A stretch of DNA of 64,000 bases. It comes from Boletus sp. NGJ. Its lineage: Eukaryota; Basidiomycota; Agaricomycetes; Boletales; Boletaceae. The notes beneath the pieces are model-generated. The model saw only the letters and a list, made by a program, of their open reading frames with translations, was not told where the DNA came from and did no database searches. The stretch is from assembly GCA_019096195.1 (NCBI GenBank), contig JAGTXK010000021.1, positions 434,001 through 498,000 of the forward strand, written 5' to 3'. This document shows positions 45,741 through 58,133 of the stretch, in pieces. Each line of letters begins with the position of its first letter. The first letter of the stretch is position 1. The position numbers were made by a program, and so were the translations under genes.

Positions 45741-48612
45741 ATGCCCCCGGCGACGACAGCCAACCGCCTCCTCTCCTCCCGGACCCGACGCACCCTCGCA
45801 CTCGCCACCGTTGTCTCCACGCTCGGTCTCGCAGGGGGTGGCTACTACTACCTCAACTCCGGCCCGGCGTATCCCGCGTCGACCCGTGAAACGAGGCGAC
45901 CGCCTCCGGCTTGGACGCCCCCTGCACGATGGGCAATGTTGGATACGCTCGAGCGGAGCGGACGTGAGCTCCATGAACGCGTACGGGAACGGAAACGAGA
46001 TGAGGAGGGAGAGGGGGAGGGAGACGTGTTCGACGTGTTGATCATCGGAGGCGGGGCGACGGGCGCGGGGGTCGCTGTCGACGCTGCCAGTCGAGGACTC
46101 CGAGTCGCCTTGGTGGAGCGCAACGATTTTAGCTCGGGTACGTCCACGTGCGATGCCCTTGTCCGTGTCGTCGAGGTTGACGCGATAAAGGGACGTCGTC
46201 CAAGTCGACCAAGCTCGTTCATGGCGGTGTACGCTATCTACAAAAAGCGGTGATGGAGCTAGATTACGAGCAGTACAAGCTCGTACGGGAGGCGTTACAT
46301 GAGCGGCGGATATTCCTCCAGACGGCCCCGTATCTGTCGCACATGCTTCCGATCATGCTCCCCTTGTACAAGTAGGTTCTTTTCTCGATGACATGTCCCT
46401 ACACTGATACCCCCGTCCCCTTTTCAGGTATTGGCAGGTCCCATATTATTATGCGGGGTGTAAGATGTACGATATATTGGCCGGGAAGGAAAACATGGAG
46501 AGTTCGTATCTCATGTCCAAGGGAAAAGCGCTCGAATTGTTTCCGATGCTCAAGAGCGAGGGTCTAGTCGGAGCTGTCGTGTATTACGATGGTGCGTTTT
46601 TCCTTTCGCGCGGGTGTTCCATCTGACGCGACGCGTCATCGCCCAGGACAACACAACGATGCGCGCATGAACGTTGCGTTGATCATGACCGCCGTCAAGC
46701 TGGGCGCGACGGTCGCCAACTACTGCGGCGTCACCGAGCTCCACAAGAATGCCCAAGGCAAGCTTGTGGGCGCCAAGGTCAAAGACGAGCTCACCGGATG
46801 GGAATTCAACGTCCGCGCCAAGGTCAATTCTCCCTTTTTATTTTATTTTTTCATTCACAACGCGCTCCCGCATGCTCACGTCTTGGAATAGGGCATCATC
46901 AACGCGACTGGCCCGTACGCCGACGCAATCCTCTCGCTCGACAAACCCTCGCATAGGCCCATCGTGAGGCCTTCATCGGGCGTTCACATCACGCTCCCTG
47001 CCTACTACGCCCCAGCCCGCATGGGTCTTCTCGACCCTGCCACCTCGGACGGCCGCGTCATCTTCTTTCTACCCTGGCAAGGCGGCGTCGTCGCCGGGAC
47101 GACCGACACACCTGCCAAAGTGAACGCGCAAGGTGAGGAAGTGACGCCTAGCGAAGAGGACGTGCGGTGGGTGATCGACGAGGTACGGGGGTACCTCAGC
47201 TCAGATATCAAGGTCCGTCGCGGAGACGTGCTCAGCGCCTGGTCGGGTCTGCGACCGCTCATTTCGGCTGGGAGTGAGGGTGGGACGGAGGGGTTGGTAA
47301 GAAATCATTTGGTAAGGGTGGACCCGTCGGGGTTGATCACGATCGCGGGGGGCAAGTGGACAACGTACAGGGCGATGGCGGAGGAGACGGTCGATAGAGC
47401 GGTGGAAGTGTTTGGGTTGCGAGACAAGGTCAATGGGGGATGCCGAACGGCGGAACTGAGGCTCGTAGGAAGCGACGGGTGGAGTCGAAACATGTTCATC
47501 GGGCTCGTTCAAAGAGTACGTCGTCGATCATCATCCATCGCGGGTGCGTCACTGATGTCACAGTCTCCCAGTTTGGCTTGGACACGGACGTGGCGAAACA
47601 GCTCTCGGAAAACTATGGGGACCGCGCCTGGACGGTGTGCGCGCTTGCCGAGCCGACGGGCGAACAATGGCCCGTACACGGCGTGCGGCTCTCTCCAAAC
47701 TATCCGTACGTCGAGGCTGAAGTCCTCTATGCGACGCGCCACGAATACGCCTGTACGGCTGTCGACGTCCTCGCCCGCCGCACCCGCCTCGCGTTCGTCG
47801 ACGCCCAAGCGGCCCTCGCAGCCCTCCCGCACGTGATCGACATCATGAGCACCGAACTTGGCTGGAGTCGCGCGCGGCAAAGGGAGGAGTATACACGTGG
47901 GGTGCAGTTCCTACGCAGCATGGGACTCTCACCAGGGTCCGGGTCGTCGTCGAACGTGAACGCCGTCGGGTGGTGGGGCGTGTGGTCATGGATGACGTCG
48001 TTCGAGGGCGGTCCAGGATTCTGGCGGCAGCTCCTAGGCGGATTGACAGGGACCACAGTTGTCCGGCCGACCGCGACCTCCTCTTCCTCTTCCTCTTCCT
48101 CATCGTTCAAACCCTCGTACAGCCGCGCCAAGTTTGAAGCGGGCGAGGTCGATGCGCTCAAAGAACTATTTGACCGGCACGCTTCGTTACACGCCGACGA
48201 CAGCACCGGCACCACCCCCACCCCCACCCTCCTGCAAACGCAGCCACAAGCACACGCGCGGCTGAACAAGGCGGCTATACGACCCGCGTTGGAGGCGTTT
48301 GCGCGCGACTGGCCAGGCGCTGGGTACGAAGGGTTCAGAGAAGCCGATTACCGATACGTGTTTGCACAAGAGGGACTCGACGACCGGCGCCAAACGGACG
48401 TGGACGTCGACGAGTTCATCGAGGTGAGCCGGGGTGGTCTCCGGGATCCATGTCACATTCACGGGTGTAACTGACACTTTGTGTCCGCGCACGTTTTGTT
48501 TGGGTTTCAGATTTGTGGGCAGTTGAAGGACGTGTCGATGATGAGCATGGCCAAAGTGGCCAAGAAGGAGCGGAAACGGATTCCTGTCGAAAAGAGCGGT
48601 GGAGGTGTGTAG
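45741..48612 (+). CDS. GUT2: FAD-dependent glycerol-3-phosphate dehydrogenase, mitochondrial
   Basis: Inner-membrane flavoenzyme that oxidises glycerol 3-phosphate to dihydroxyacetone phosphate and passes electrons to ubiquinone. About seven exons. The N-terminus (Arg/Ser/Thr-rich, then the hydrophobic [16 protein letters not shown]) fits a mitochondrial presequence plus membrane anchor. The FAD fold starts [22 protein letters not shown] and continues [26 protein letters not shown] across intron 1 (46140-46198). Others: [73 protein letters not shown] and [16 protein letters not shown]. The C-terminal domain carries a Ser-rich insert (near 48077-48106) and an acidic EF-hand-like stretch ([15 protein letters not shown]) that lacks a complete calcium loop. 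Converges with the acyl-CoA ligase. Confidence 0.95.
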
Positions 48613-48879
48613 TGCATCACACACTATATAGAGTTTTAGCTAGATTAAGTTTCCCCTGCCGTCAAAGGACTTGGTTATAGTCCTCCCTTCGCACCTCGAA
48701 TACAATAGTCTAGCGTTCGTCTACAAGTCGTTTCTAGTACATACGTTAAATCATCCTTGCCAGTACATACGGTCGTTGGCGCTACATACGATTAAACCAT
48801 CCCAAATGGTCATCAAGCAAGCTCTCGTCATGACCGCCCAAAGACGATCTTCGTGTCCTCGCGCAATAATCCCAACAGA

Positions 48880-51118
48880 TCATAGTCTCGCGGTACGTGA
48901 TCGCAACTCGGCTTCGTACTCGTCTACCAACACCCGGCGCAAGACCTTGCCGGTGGGCGATTTGGGTATCTGCAATCGTTTGTTGACAACGACAAAGAGC
49001 GGTAGACTGAAGGGACAGACCTGGTTGACGACGGCGATGCCGCCCCTCAGCCATTTGTATCGGCTCAGCGCTTCTCGGACCCACGCGTCCAGTCGCGTAA
49101 CGACCTTGGTCGCATCGAGTGCCTTGCCATTCGATGACAAGACGACCCACGCTCGAGGGACGCGCTCGTCCGTTGTCCGTCCACCGCTCACACCAGCGAC
49201 AGTCACGTCAACGACGAGTTGCTCGGGATGCCTCAGCAACGTTTCCTCAATCTCCGTCGGGGACACTTGCATCCCGGATATTTTCAGCGTGTCCTGTCGC
49301 CAGAAGAGAATTAGATCGTGTCCGAAACCCATGATTCTTTTTTTAGGGGGGCTCACCTTGACTCGGTCTTCATAGCTAATACGAGACGTCAGCCCAACGA
49401 GAATCATATCCATGGTCGCATGCAGAGACGTACTAGAGGACGTTATCTGCGTCTATGCGTATCCGATCGCCCGTACGCAGCCATCCATCCTTGAAGGTTT
49501 CATCGGTGGCCTTTTGGTTCTTCCAGTAACCGAGCGCGACTGAGCTGGAGCGAACGTGTAGTTCTCCAGGTTCGTTCAGGGCTGCCAACCGACCATCTTC
49601 GCGTACGACGAGGGCTTCGACACCAGGTAATAGTATTCCGATGGACCCGGACACGTTCTTAGCGCGTCCACCGAGTAGTCCAGGGGGAGGCTTCATGGAG
49701 ATGGAGAGCGTCTAAAAAGGTGATGGTTAGAACTTCTCGTGAACCACCGGAGGAGATCGAGATATCCCTACACATTCGGACATTCCATACCCTGATATTG
49801 ATTATCAGCTCTGAAATAGGAAAGTAACATCGTAATTCACCCACCTTCGTTCACCCGATCCACACCAGGGAAACGTGAGCGTAGTTGCTCGGCAAGGGAG
49901 ACAGGAAGATAGGCAGCTCCACAGCTTATGAATTGAACAGTACTGAAGTCAGCAGTTGGAAACTTGGGATGATGCACGATTTGATGGACCAGGGATGGGA
50001 CTAAATATATGCTTGTAACACGGTACCTCGATTGTGGAGATGACGTGTCAACACTAGGGGCTGAATGCGTGAAGAGCGAGACATACTTTGGGATGGAATC
50101 GAAATAAACATCGGCATTCCATTTAGGCAGGAGGACAAGCGTTGTAGGCGATAAGAAGCATCTAAATGTACTGATGTGGAGACCATAGACATGATGTATT
50201 GGCAGTACATTGAAAGTGACGTTCATGCCTCCTGGGCCATTCCATACTGGCGGCTGTCGTAAGATCGGCATTAAACAACTGCAGTGTTAGACAAGAGGGA
50301 GACACATACGTCTTGGACTTTGAGTACCTCTGCGGACAGTACGATCACCTGAGAGAGATTATCGATAAGATTTCCGTGCGAAATCATGACGGCTGACAAC
50401 GATAAGAGGTTTTTTTTTAAAAAGGCGCTACATGGCTAGATGGGCGGCGGGAATGACGTACCTTTTGGTAGTCCGCTCGTCCCGCTGGAGAATGCAAGAT
50501 AGGCAAGCGTATCGCTTTGGGCCTGCTGTATCGGCAATCGTGGCAGGCTGTTGCTTCGTGCCCGTGCGACGAGATCAGCATAGCTCGTACGACCCTGAAC
50601 ATTTCCCTCTAGGATATATATGCGATCTTCTGGGAGGCCCGAAGTGAGCGCCAAAGGTAGGAGTGTTGGGGTGACGAATAAGCGCGTGGGACCTGCGAGC
50701 TTGAAAGTGTGCTGGAACTCAAAAGGGGTAGAATAGGATGAAAACATGGCAAACGGGACAGTCATGACGAGCAAGGAGTGAAAGAGGGCTATGGCGTCCT
50801 GCGAAAAGCGTCAAACTGGGGCCCGTACGTGTGTCCGAATCAGAGGAATACCATGGAGTTCTCGCAGAGCACACCGACGAGTTGGCCGTTTCCTGGGCGG
50901 ATTCCGAGCCCGCCGAGTTTGACGTCGGCAGCGATAGCAGTAGCGCCATCGCGGACGGTGTCTATAAAGTGTCGGAATGACCGAGTTGCACCCGTGAGTG
51001 GGTTGACATGTAATGGATAATCTGGCCAGTCGGCTTGGTCTGGACGATTGAGGAGGATATTGTGGATGTTCTGCGGGGGTATTTGGGGTAAAGATGGGAA
51101 GAGGGACTTGTAGTACAT
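48880..51118 (-). CDS. Acyl-CoA synthetase / 4-coumarate-CoA ligase-like
   Basis: Adenylate-forming enzyme (ANL superfamily) that activates a carboxylic acid as acyl-AMP and then forms the CoA thioester; the acid is unknown. Begins MYYKSLFPSLPQIPPQN. Motifs in order: LAYLAFSSGTSGLPK (ATP-binding P-loop, A3), VMISHGNLI, PIHHVYGLHISTF, FISCGAAYLPVSLAEQ, YGMSECTLSIS (A5), DGWLRTGD (A7), YEDRVK...LKISGMQVSPTEIEE (A8) and IPKSPTGKVLRR (A10 with catalytic Lys). All core motifs are present, so it looks functional. The C-terminal tripeptide ARL matches the PTS1 consensus and suggests a peroxisomal site. About eight exons. It starts divergently from the RhoGAP gene. Confidence 0.9.
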
Positions 51119-52115
51119 GCTGAACGTCGGAGAGAAGAGAATGAGAGGGGAAGTTGTACTATGTCTGGCAACAAGTTCATTCTGAGGGTGTTTTTATTGT
51201 CGTGGAGAGTTTGGATTGCAACCGAGTGAACGGATGTTTGACTTGCGCCGCGTAACCGGAGCACCATGGGAGAATCTATCACCTGCTTTCTCGGTCAACG
51301 GGTGCTCCACGTCTCCGGGGACGAGCAATGTGAAATCCGCTCTATACACATTCATGCTCACTTGCCCTTGGACGTTTGAACTATAGGGCCCCTGTCTCAT
51401 CCGAGCGACCCCGGGAAGAAGACACTATGGAGAATCAACCTTCGGGCATGCATCTCAGATGTAGCATGATAAAGTCGGATGTAATTCATGTATCGTATCT
51501 TGTATAGGCTAAACTTCCGAGTAGCCGTCGACGCCAATAGTATTCGTTACGGTCCGTGCGGGCCGACGTACACAGGTAGCCTGCAGGTGTACTCATTACC
51601 GCGGTGATTTCGAATGGCTGGAGCCACGCTTTCATTTACGCTCGCAAACCAAACTCGCTGCAAGACTGCTTACTATAATGTCCACACGGTATCGGGAATC
51701 AAAGCAATCAGGTGTCCAAAATCTGAAATAGCCCATAGTCATGGGACCGGCTGAATATAATTGTCTTTGCTGTTCTTATAAGGCCAACATATAAGGCGTG
51801 GCGCCTAAAACATGGCCACGAGTCTTGAAAACATTTTCAGAATGTCCTGGAGGTTTTGTGATACTTATGTAGTCAAGCCAACCAAGGGTTTTTGGGTTGT
51901 TTCGCACAATTAGCATGCGTTTCAGATCAGGCACTCGGACACGTTCCAATCCACAAGACTTTTCTTCGCAGACTAGGGTTGCGCTTGTCAGTTCACAGCA
52001 CAGTGACAGCACATGTCTGGTCTTCAAGTGCTCAACACCGACAACGCCCAACACTGACACGAACGACCTCCAGCCACACCATCGATACCCGTTTCTGTGT
52101 ATTCGCCCCCTAACA
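51119..52115. other. Divergent intergenic region, ligase / RhoGAP
   Basis: 997 bp between two divergent start codons; both promoters should be here. A 119-codon minus-strand frame (51776-52135) has no recognisable domain and is taken as chance. No repeat or RNA gene seen. Confidence 0.4.
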
Positions 52116-54617
52116 TGCCCCCGAACCTCAAGCAACGACTAGCAGCTCTCTCCCTGGCTTCTTCGTCCCCTACTTCTCCCTTAAGCGCTGCAAACCTGAA
52201 GAAACCCTTTCAACACCCCTGGAAACGAACATTCCTAGATCCGACTGCAAGCGAACTAGATGCGCGTGACAGAGTTCAAGACATCATGGGCAAGGTCATA
52301 TTTCAGGCTGGTGTCGACTATGAGTAAGTCTACGACGTGCTTGTCCGAGTTCCGTTTTCTCATCAAACCGTCCCCCAGGACGAGACCCATGTAAGCTCCA
52401 ACACCAAGCTCAATCGAAATCACCTGATTACATCTGGCTGCAGGGTAATCATCAGCGCTTCAGCACTTCCTGATCCTCATCAAGTGTCGTATGATATCCT
52501 CATCTCGTGCGTTCTCTCGTTGTCGAAACGCAATCATTACCAACAATAGACCATTTAGTCGCATTCTATCATACCTTGATCTTTACGGTGCGTCCCTTCA
52601 TGATTTCTACAAGCCACTTGCTCATCTTCCGCAGTGGAGTCCGATTATACGGTAGTATTCTTCGCTGCTGGGGGCAGGCATGCTCCCAGCTGGAATTGGG
52701 TATGGAGGACTTACCGTAGCCTCAGTCGGAAATACCGCAAGAACTTGAAACGTCTGGTCAGTCTTCATGCGGCTCCTTCTTACTTTGTCTAACTCTACGC
52801 AAAGTATATCGTACACTCGTCTTTCTTTTCCAAGAGTGCATCCTTCCCCATTCTCCTCCCATAACGTAACTTATCTTTCTGTAGTGCTCTTCTCCTTGGC
52901 CGGTGCCATCATAAGGTTTGCATTCCGCCCTTGGGAACATTCTTTGAATCATCTTTCTAACTCGTTCGCAGTCCCAAATTCTTCCGCAAAATAGCGTACA
53001 TTGACACGTTGTCGCAACTTGCACATCATGTCCCGCTAACGCAAATCGACATTCCGCCGGCGGTATATCAGTATGTTTTCGTTGCTTTCGTGCCTTTCAC
53101 CGAAGTCTTAGACAAGTCATTAGAGAGAACATGAGGCACGAGACACAGATTAATATGCCTATACCCATCCGAGCCAGTGTATTCGGCGTGCCACTCGAAG
53201 AACTGATGGGATGCGAAGGCGAGAAGGGTGGTATTCCTCGAGTCATCAAGGACTCGATCCAATACATTCGGGAAAGCGGTGAGTTTAAGGCGTATTGATC
53301 TCACCTTCGGTCCTTAGAATTCCTCTTCGCAGGCATGGAAGAGGAAGGATTATTCAGACGATCTCCAAACTCTGCCCTGCTGAAGCAGGTACAACAAGCT
53401 TATGACAGAGGTGTGTCGTAGTTGTATCCAGAGCCGTCATCTCGAGTCGAACGTTACCCTCAGGCCAGGTCGTTTCTCTCGAGACGTTTGATGATCCCCA
53501 TCTTGCCTCTGTCCTTATCAAGAAATACCTCCGCGATCTCCCTAATCCTCCCTTTCCCGAATCGCTCTATCCTGTCGTTCGACAATGTCCTACGGTTTCG
53601 AGCGATCTATCCGACATGGCTGCTGTTGCATATATCCGAGATACTCTCCTTCCGCATTTGATGCCATGTGTATACATCCTCCTGAGCCATGTCCTACGTG
53701 AGAGCAACAATATTACTCATACGTGTTCTGCTCACGGCGTCTGTTTAGACCTCCTCCACCAAGTATCGTTGCGCTCTTCGAGCAACCGCATGGATGCGCA
53801 TAACCTTGCTATCGTCGTCTGTCCCAACCTCGTCAAGAGTGCAAACACCATGCGAGACGTCATGATGTGCGCAGTTCCTGGAGGTCCTTCACTAACCAAC
53901 GACCCCCCGTCACTATCGTCTTCCACGACCTCAACAACCACACTTTCCAGGTCGTCAGATTCCTCCTCTGAAGGGAGCACCACCCTAGGTGCTGTCATCA
54001 AGCTCTGCATCCAACGATACTACGAGATATTCGATGAAATCAAGGATCGCTCTGAACCTATATCACCGTCAAGACACCTTTCGCGATCACCTTCCCCACC
54101 ATCCTCTTCCGGTTCTTCGGCGTCGTTATCAAAACGGCCCCAACAACTGCTCTCCCTTCCAGTTGATGATGAGGACAGCATCGATGATGCTATGCTTGTC
54201 ATGCCGATTGGCCTTGCAGGCAATGCTGGGGCCTCATGGCATTCCAGCATTAGGGAAGGTCGAACGCCGAACGCCACGATGAATTTGGCCGGAAATGCAG
54301 GCAGCTCCATGTTTCCTTACCAACCCCGCCGGCGCAAGGCACACGCCGTTGGCGTACAGTCCGTCAACGTTGACCACAACGGTACAAGCTCCAATTCCAC
54401 TTCTCGCGGTCGAGCCCGGTCTACGCTGAGCATTGAAAGGATCGGAAATGGACTTGGAAGCGGGAGAGGATCTATAGCAATTGGGCGAGGAACCTCACGG
54501 AAGGCGTCCGGCTCTGGGGTGGAAGCAATGGGGATTACCGCGGGCGGCTTCTTCACACCGCCCACGTCCCCTCGACCGCCTTCCCCTCCGGGGCAATCGG
54601 AACCTGTTCAGAGCTAG
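52116..54617 (+). CDS. SEC14/CRAL-TRIO-like and RhoGAP domain protein
   Basis: Rho GTPase-activating protein resembling animal p50RhoGAP (ARHGAP1) in domain order. N-terminus MPPNLKQRLAALSLASSS, then WKRTFLDPTASELDARDRVQ. A SEC14-like lipid-binding domain spans several exons (VIISASALPDPHQVSYDILIS, VVFFAAGGRHAPSWNWVWRTY, YIVHSSFFSK, SLAGAIISPKFFRKIAYIDTLSQLAHHVP). The RhoGAP domain follows: VFGVPLEELMGCEGEKGGIPRVIKDSIQYI, EEEGLFRRSPNSALLKQ (arginine finger), FDDPHLASVLIKKYLRDLPNP, NRMDAHNLAIVVCPNLV. Both catalytic Arg and the NLAIV...PNL motif are present. After the domain comes a 200-residue Ser/Pro/Gly-rich tail, likely disordered. Which Rho GTPase it acts on cannot be told. Confidence 0.9.
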
Positions 54618-55365
54618 TCGACGTTACGGCGTTCAAGGTATTTCGTTGCGCGTTCTCTATCATAATATGTATAGTTTCCATTTTCTTGTCGATGGTGCCG
54701 GTACCAAAAGCGCGTGCTGTGGTGTCGTTATCTATGTTGCCGGACAATCTACCCAGGCTTTTCGTCGTTCGGAACTCCCTTGTGTTCAGAAGTGCTGCGG
54801 ATTCAGCTTGTACGTTATGTCGGTATTTTAGGATGCTCGCGACTTTGTACACGGAATGCGGATATTCACTGTTTGTCGAGTGAACGGCCGACGCTCGCTG
54901 GCGTGTCAGTAACCATACTGTGACAAATATCGTTCACAGAAAAGCTGTCTGACTTTCTGGCGTCCCAGACTTCACGTCGTTTTTCACCTTCACGAGATCA
55001 ACGCCCGGGCCTGCCACCCGCTGCTGTTCTGCCACTCGAACATAGCCAGGGACACGGAGCTTCCGGCCAAGAGGACGTTGTTGAAAACATCAACTGGCAT
55101 GTATCACGACTTCGTTAGAAGCGTGATGCCTCTATTTCAATGAAGCGGTTCATTCACACTGGGTGGCATCGCTCAGCAGCCTCGAGCCGGGCCTCGTGGC
55201 TTCCATTCCATGCCAAGGAATGCCCGCTATATAACCACTCTCTCCAACCCTGAGACTTGCGTTCAGCGTTGAAGCAAACGGTACAACAGGCCTCCCCATC
55301 GTGCATCACCGTTGTAACTTACGCACTCGAATCCCCACGCCAACAGAGTCACATCAACGTTCCAG
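54618..55365. other. Upstream region of WW-domain gene
   Basis: 748 bp between tandem genes. Contains the 3' end of the RhoGAP gene and the promoter of the next gene, with a TATATAA element at 55228-55234. No gene was recognised. Confidence 0.4.
55228..55234 (+). promoter_or_regulatory. Possible TATA box of the WW-domain gene
   Basis: TATATAA lies about 132 bp upstream of the ATG at 55366 in an otherwise GC-balanced stretch. Position and sequence fit a core promoter; the transcription start is unknown. Confidence 0.35.
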
Positions 55366-57510
55366 ATGAGCGAAGCATCGACGGACAGCGCAGCACCGCT
55401 TACCCTCCACGATCTCGGGCTCAAACTGCACACGACAGTGCCCTCAGCCATCAAAAAACGAAACGGGGATGATGCGAGGTGAATTGGTTCGGTCTGTTTT
55501 TCGGCTCTAATGCCGTGGTTTGTCTCAGTGGTTCGGTAGCAAGCACCCTCAGGGGCTCCCAAAACAAAAGGTTGTCATCGTCGGCCCCAGAGTCGTAAGG
55601 TTTTATTCTACCGAACGCGTAGGCGGGGTTGACTGGGATGCATGCAGTCTTCCAAATGGTTGGACGAGGATCAAACATCCGGACTCGGGCGTCTACTATT
55701 TGAATGAGGAAAATGTATGTCAAATTTTACATGTCTAACAGCTGTACTCACATCAAATGCCAGGGCTTGTCCACGTCGTCGGACGTGCTCCACCCCAGAA
55801 CGCGTTCCCTGATCCTGAAAGGCGCCGACATACTCCAAAGAAGCCCGGCATTACAAGCTCTGCTCGAAGATCAAGACGTTGCCTTGGTCTTGGATGTACA
55901 ACACGTCAACGGGGCTACAAGGACGTCTTATTATTGCGTTTCTCACGTTGAGCGGCGTGTGTTTTGGCTCGAAGGTATCGGGCACGAGGAGGTGGATATC
56001 CCGTGTACATCGAACAAGTGTATGAAGTTCAAAGGTTCGAGGGTGCATTGTTCGTTCGTATCCTCCGGTCTATGGTCTTGATGGCTGACTACCTCCAAGG
56101 TATCGAGGCACAGTACTGGTGAGCCCATTTGCCGATGAACAACCACATGATAATGGAAGGTGTGGCATCTAGGAAGCACTGTGAACTATTTCCAACGACC
56201 TTCATAGTGACCAAGGATGTCACGAGTGAATTAAAAAACGTATTACTGCAGGCTGCAGCAGGTCAAGCATGTGAGGGACTGTCTCTACTCTCTTTCTCAC
56301 GCGACCATCCATACAGATAGGTTTTTGGTGAAATTTTCGACATCACCGTTTGACAAGCACGACTTAGAGTACATGTTGAATATGGTCAAAGAGATCGAAG
56401 GTGAAGGATCGTCTAGTGGTCTTGAAAGCACACTCATCAGTCGTACGTAGCGGACGCCCAGGAAGGGAGTGGTCATTCCGCTTGGATCATTTGTACGCGC
56501 GATTCGATTTTTTGTCGATCCCCATCTCACTTGGTCTATTTTCCAGCAAGATTCATGGGTCTCTACAGTAAGGTGATCGCGAAATTTGTAGTGCTGCAAT
56601 TCTCATTCCGAATCTTTGATGCATCAAAGATGATGGGGTCTTGCAAAGTTCGTATGGTCAAGGCGACGATTATTTCGATATCGAGGATACAGGGCCAACT
56701 ATTGGCCCTTATCAACGCCCTGTTCTCCTGGCCGTCATTGGACCGTTATTTCTCAGGTCTCCTGATGTGTACGCAGTGGAGTTGCACTCGTTTCACGAGA
56801 GCTTCACCCCCTCGCGCTGGTCAAATTTTGTCCACAAAGTTGATCAAAGCATTCGTGACTCCAACTTGCTGGTATTTTCGTACCCTTCTTTCGTTTCTGT
56901 GACTCCTGACGAGTATCAAAGGCGACAGTGCTTCTGAATACGAATATGGGGCTCCTCGCCTGGAGTCAGAGTAGTAACACAGGTGGAATTAAATCACCGA
57001 CACCTGAGCAGATTGTGACGTACATTTCGATCATTTGCAACGTTGGAAGCATTATCACTGGTCTCGCCATCTTCAAACAATATCGGGCCAAAGGCGCTGA
57101 CACCCCATTACGAGCGGTAATGTGAATGACTACCGACTTTTCCCTTGGATTTACCTCTTTTCGCAGGTCGTGGTGCTGAAACGTATCCTAAAAGAGCCGT
57201 TCGGTCTAGAAAGACTCGCCATCATATGTTGTCTTCCATATGTGTTGCTGATGTGGGGGTACGTAGGGCATTCTAAGGAATAATGTTTGAGGCTGAAACA
57301 ATGCGGGGCAGTTTAATTGCGTTCGTCTTGGCATTCGGCATCATTTGTTACAGGGAAACGGGTATTGAAGTTCGTGTCCCTGTCACTGTGTCCCTCTTCC
57401 TCGTCTCCCTTTGCCTATTCTTCTGCTTGTACACTGCTGGATCACCCGGCAAAGAGGATCAAAAGCCACAGAGGCAATCCCGCGAAGTCACTTCCTTCTC
57501 CAAGGTCTAA
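55366..57510 (+). CDS. WW-domain, C-terminal membrane protein of an Agaricomycete family
   Basis: Hypothetical protein of a type expanded in Agaricomycetes. MSEASTDSAAPLTLHDL opens the first exon; an intron leads to SGSVASTLRGSQNKRLS, and the following exon starts LPNGWTRIKHPDSGVYYLNEEN, a WW domain (tryptophan in GWTR, YY aromatic pair). The middle has a conserved YWAHLPMNNHM block, the family's marker for a region preceding helices. Later exons encode several membrane segments (IVTYISIICNVGSIITGLAIF; AIICCLPYVLLMW; LIAFVLAFGIICY; VSLFLVSLCLFFCLYTAG) and a polar tail ending SFSKV. The biochemical role is unknown. WW domains bind proline-rich peptides, so a partner-binding function at a membrane is a reasonable guess. 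Not all junctions were resolved between 56100 and 56930. Confidence 0.68.
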
Positions 57511-58133
57511 TTCGGTCCAGCTTCTGCCTTGATACGCCCATGTCCATTATTGCTCGCTATCACCAGCCTACCCGCTTTCTGCATGCTTCTTTATTTACTG
57601 TGGCAGGATCTTTGCTTGTTACGCCTTCTCACACTCTACGATTCGTATTTGCAAGAGGATGTACCTTGCTTATTTTTGAATCCATCGCAGGTGATCATCA
57701 CACAGGCGCGCTACACCTTGTAGAGACCTCGCCGTCGGCGATACATGTACCTCTGTAAAAGCCAGATGGAAGCGGATATTCCGAATGGTGTATTGAACGA
57801 CAAGGTGGGTGCCGAGAACACACCTCGTTCCTTCATCGCGGAGGACACTCGGATCCATCCTTGGCGCGAGTCTTCCTGTCTCGTTGCGACTCTCAGCAGG
57901 GTTCCGAGATGAGCACCGATATGGTACAAGGTACGCAGTCTGGTGACGAGTAGACTGTCTAAAGGAGAGGCCGCCGATATAGACGGTCTGGTCACCAGAT
58001 CGTGAGCTTACCTCCTTGGAGGCTACTAATAGAACCATCGACCGTATTTACGTGCGACTCGGATGTCTACCGTCCCATCGACTCCACCTCCCCTCTGTGT
58101 TTCTGCACCACCACCAAAAAGCGACCATCACTC
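57511..58133. other. Intergenic between WW-domain gene and sulfite oxidase
   Basis: 623 bp in tandem orientation, including the 3' end of the WW-domain gene and the promoter of the sulfite oxidase. Short hydrophobic frames near 57529-57758 could be a read-on of the membrane gene if its last exon were longer; I prefer the stop at 57510. Confidence 0.4.
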
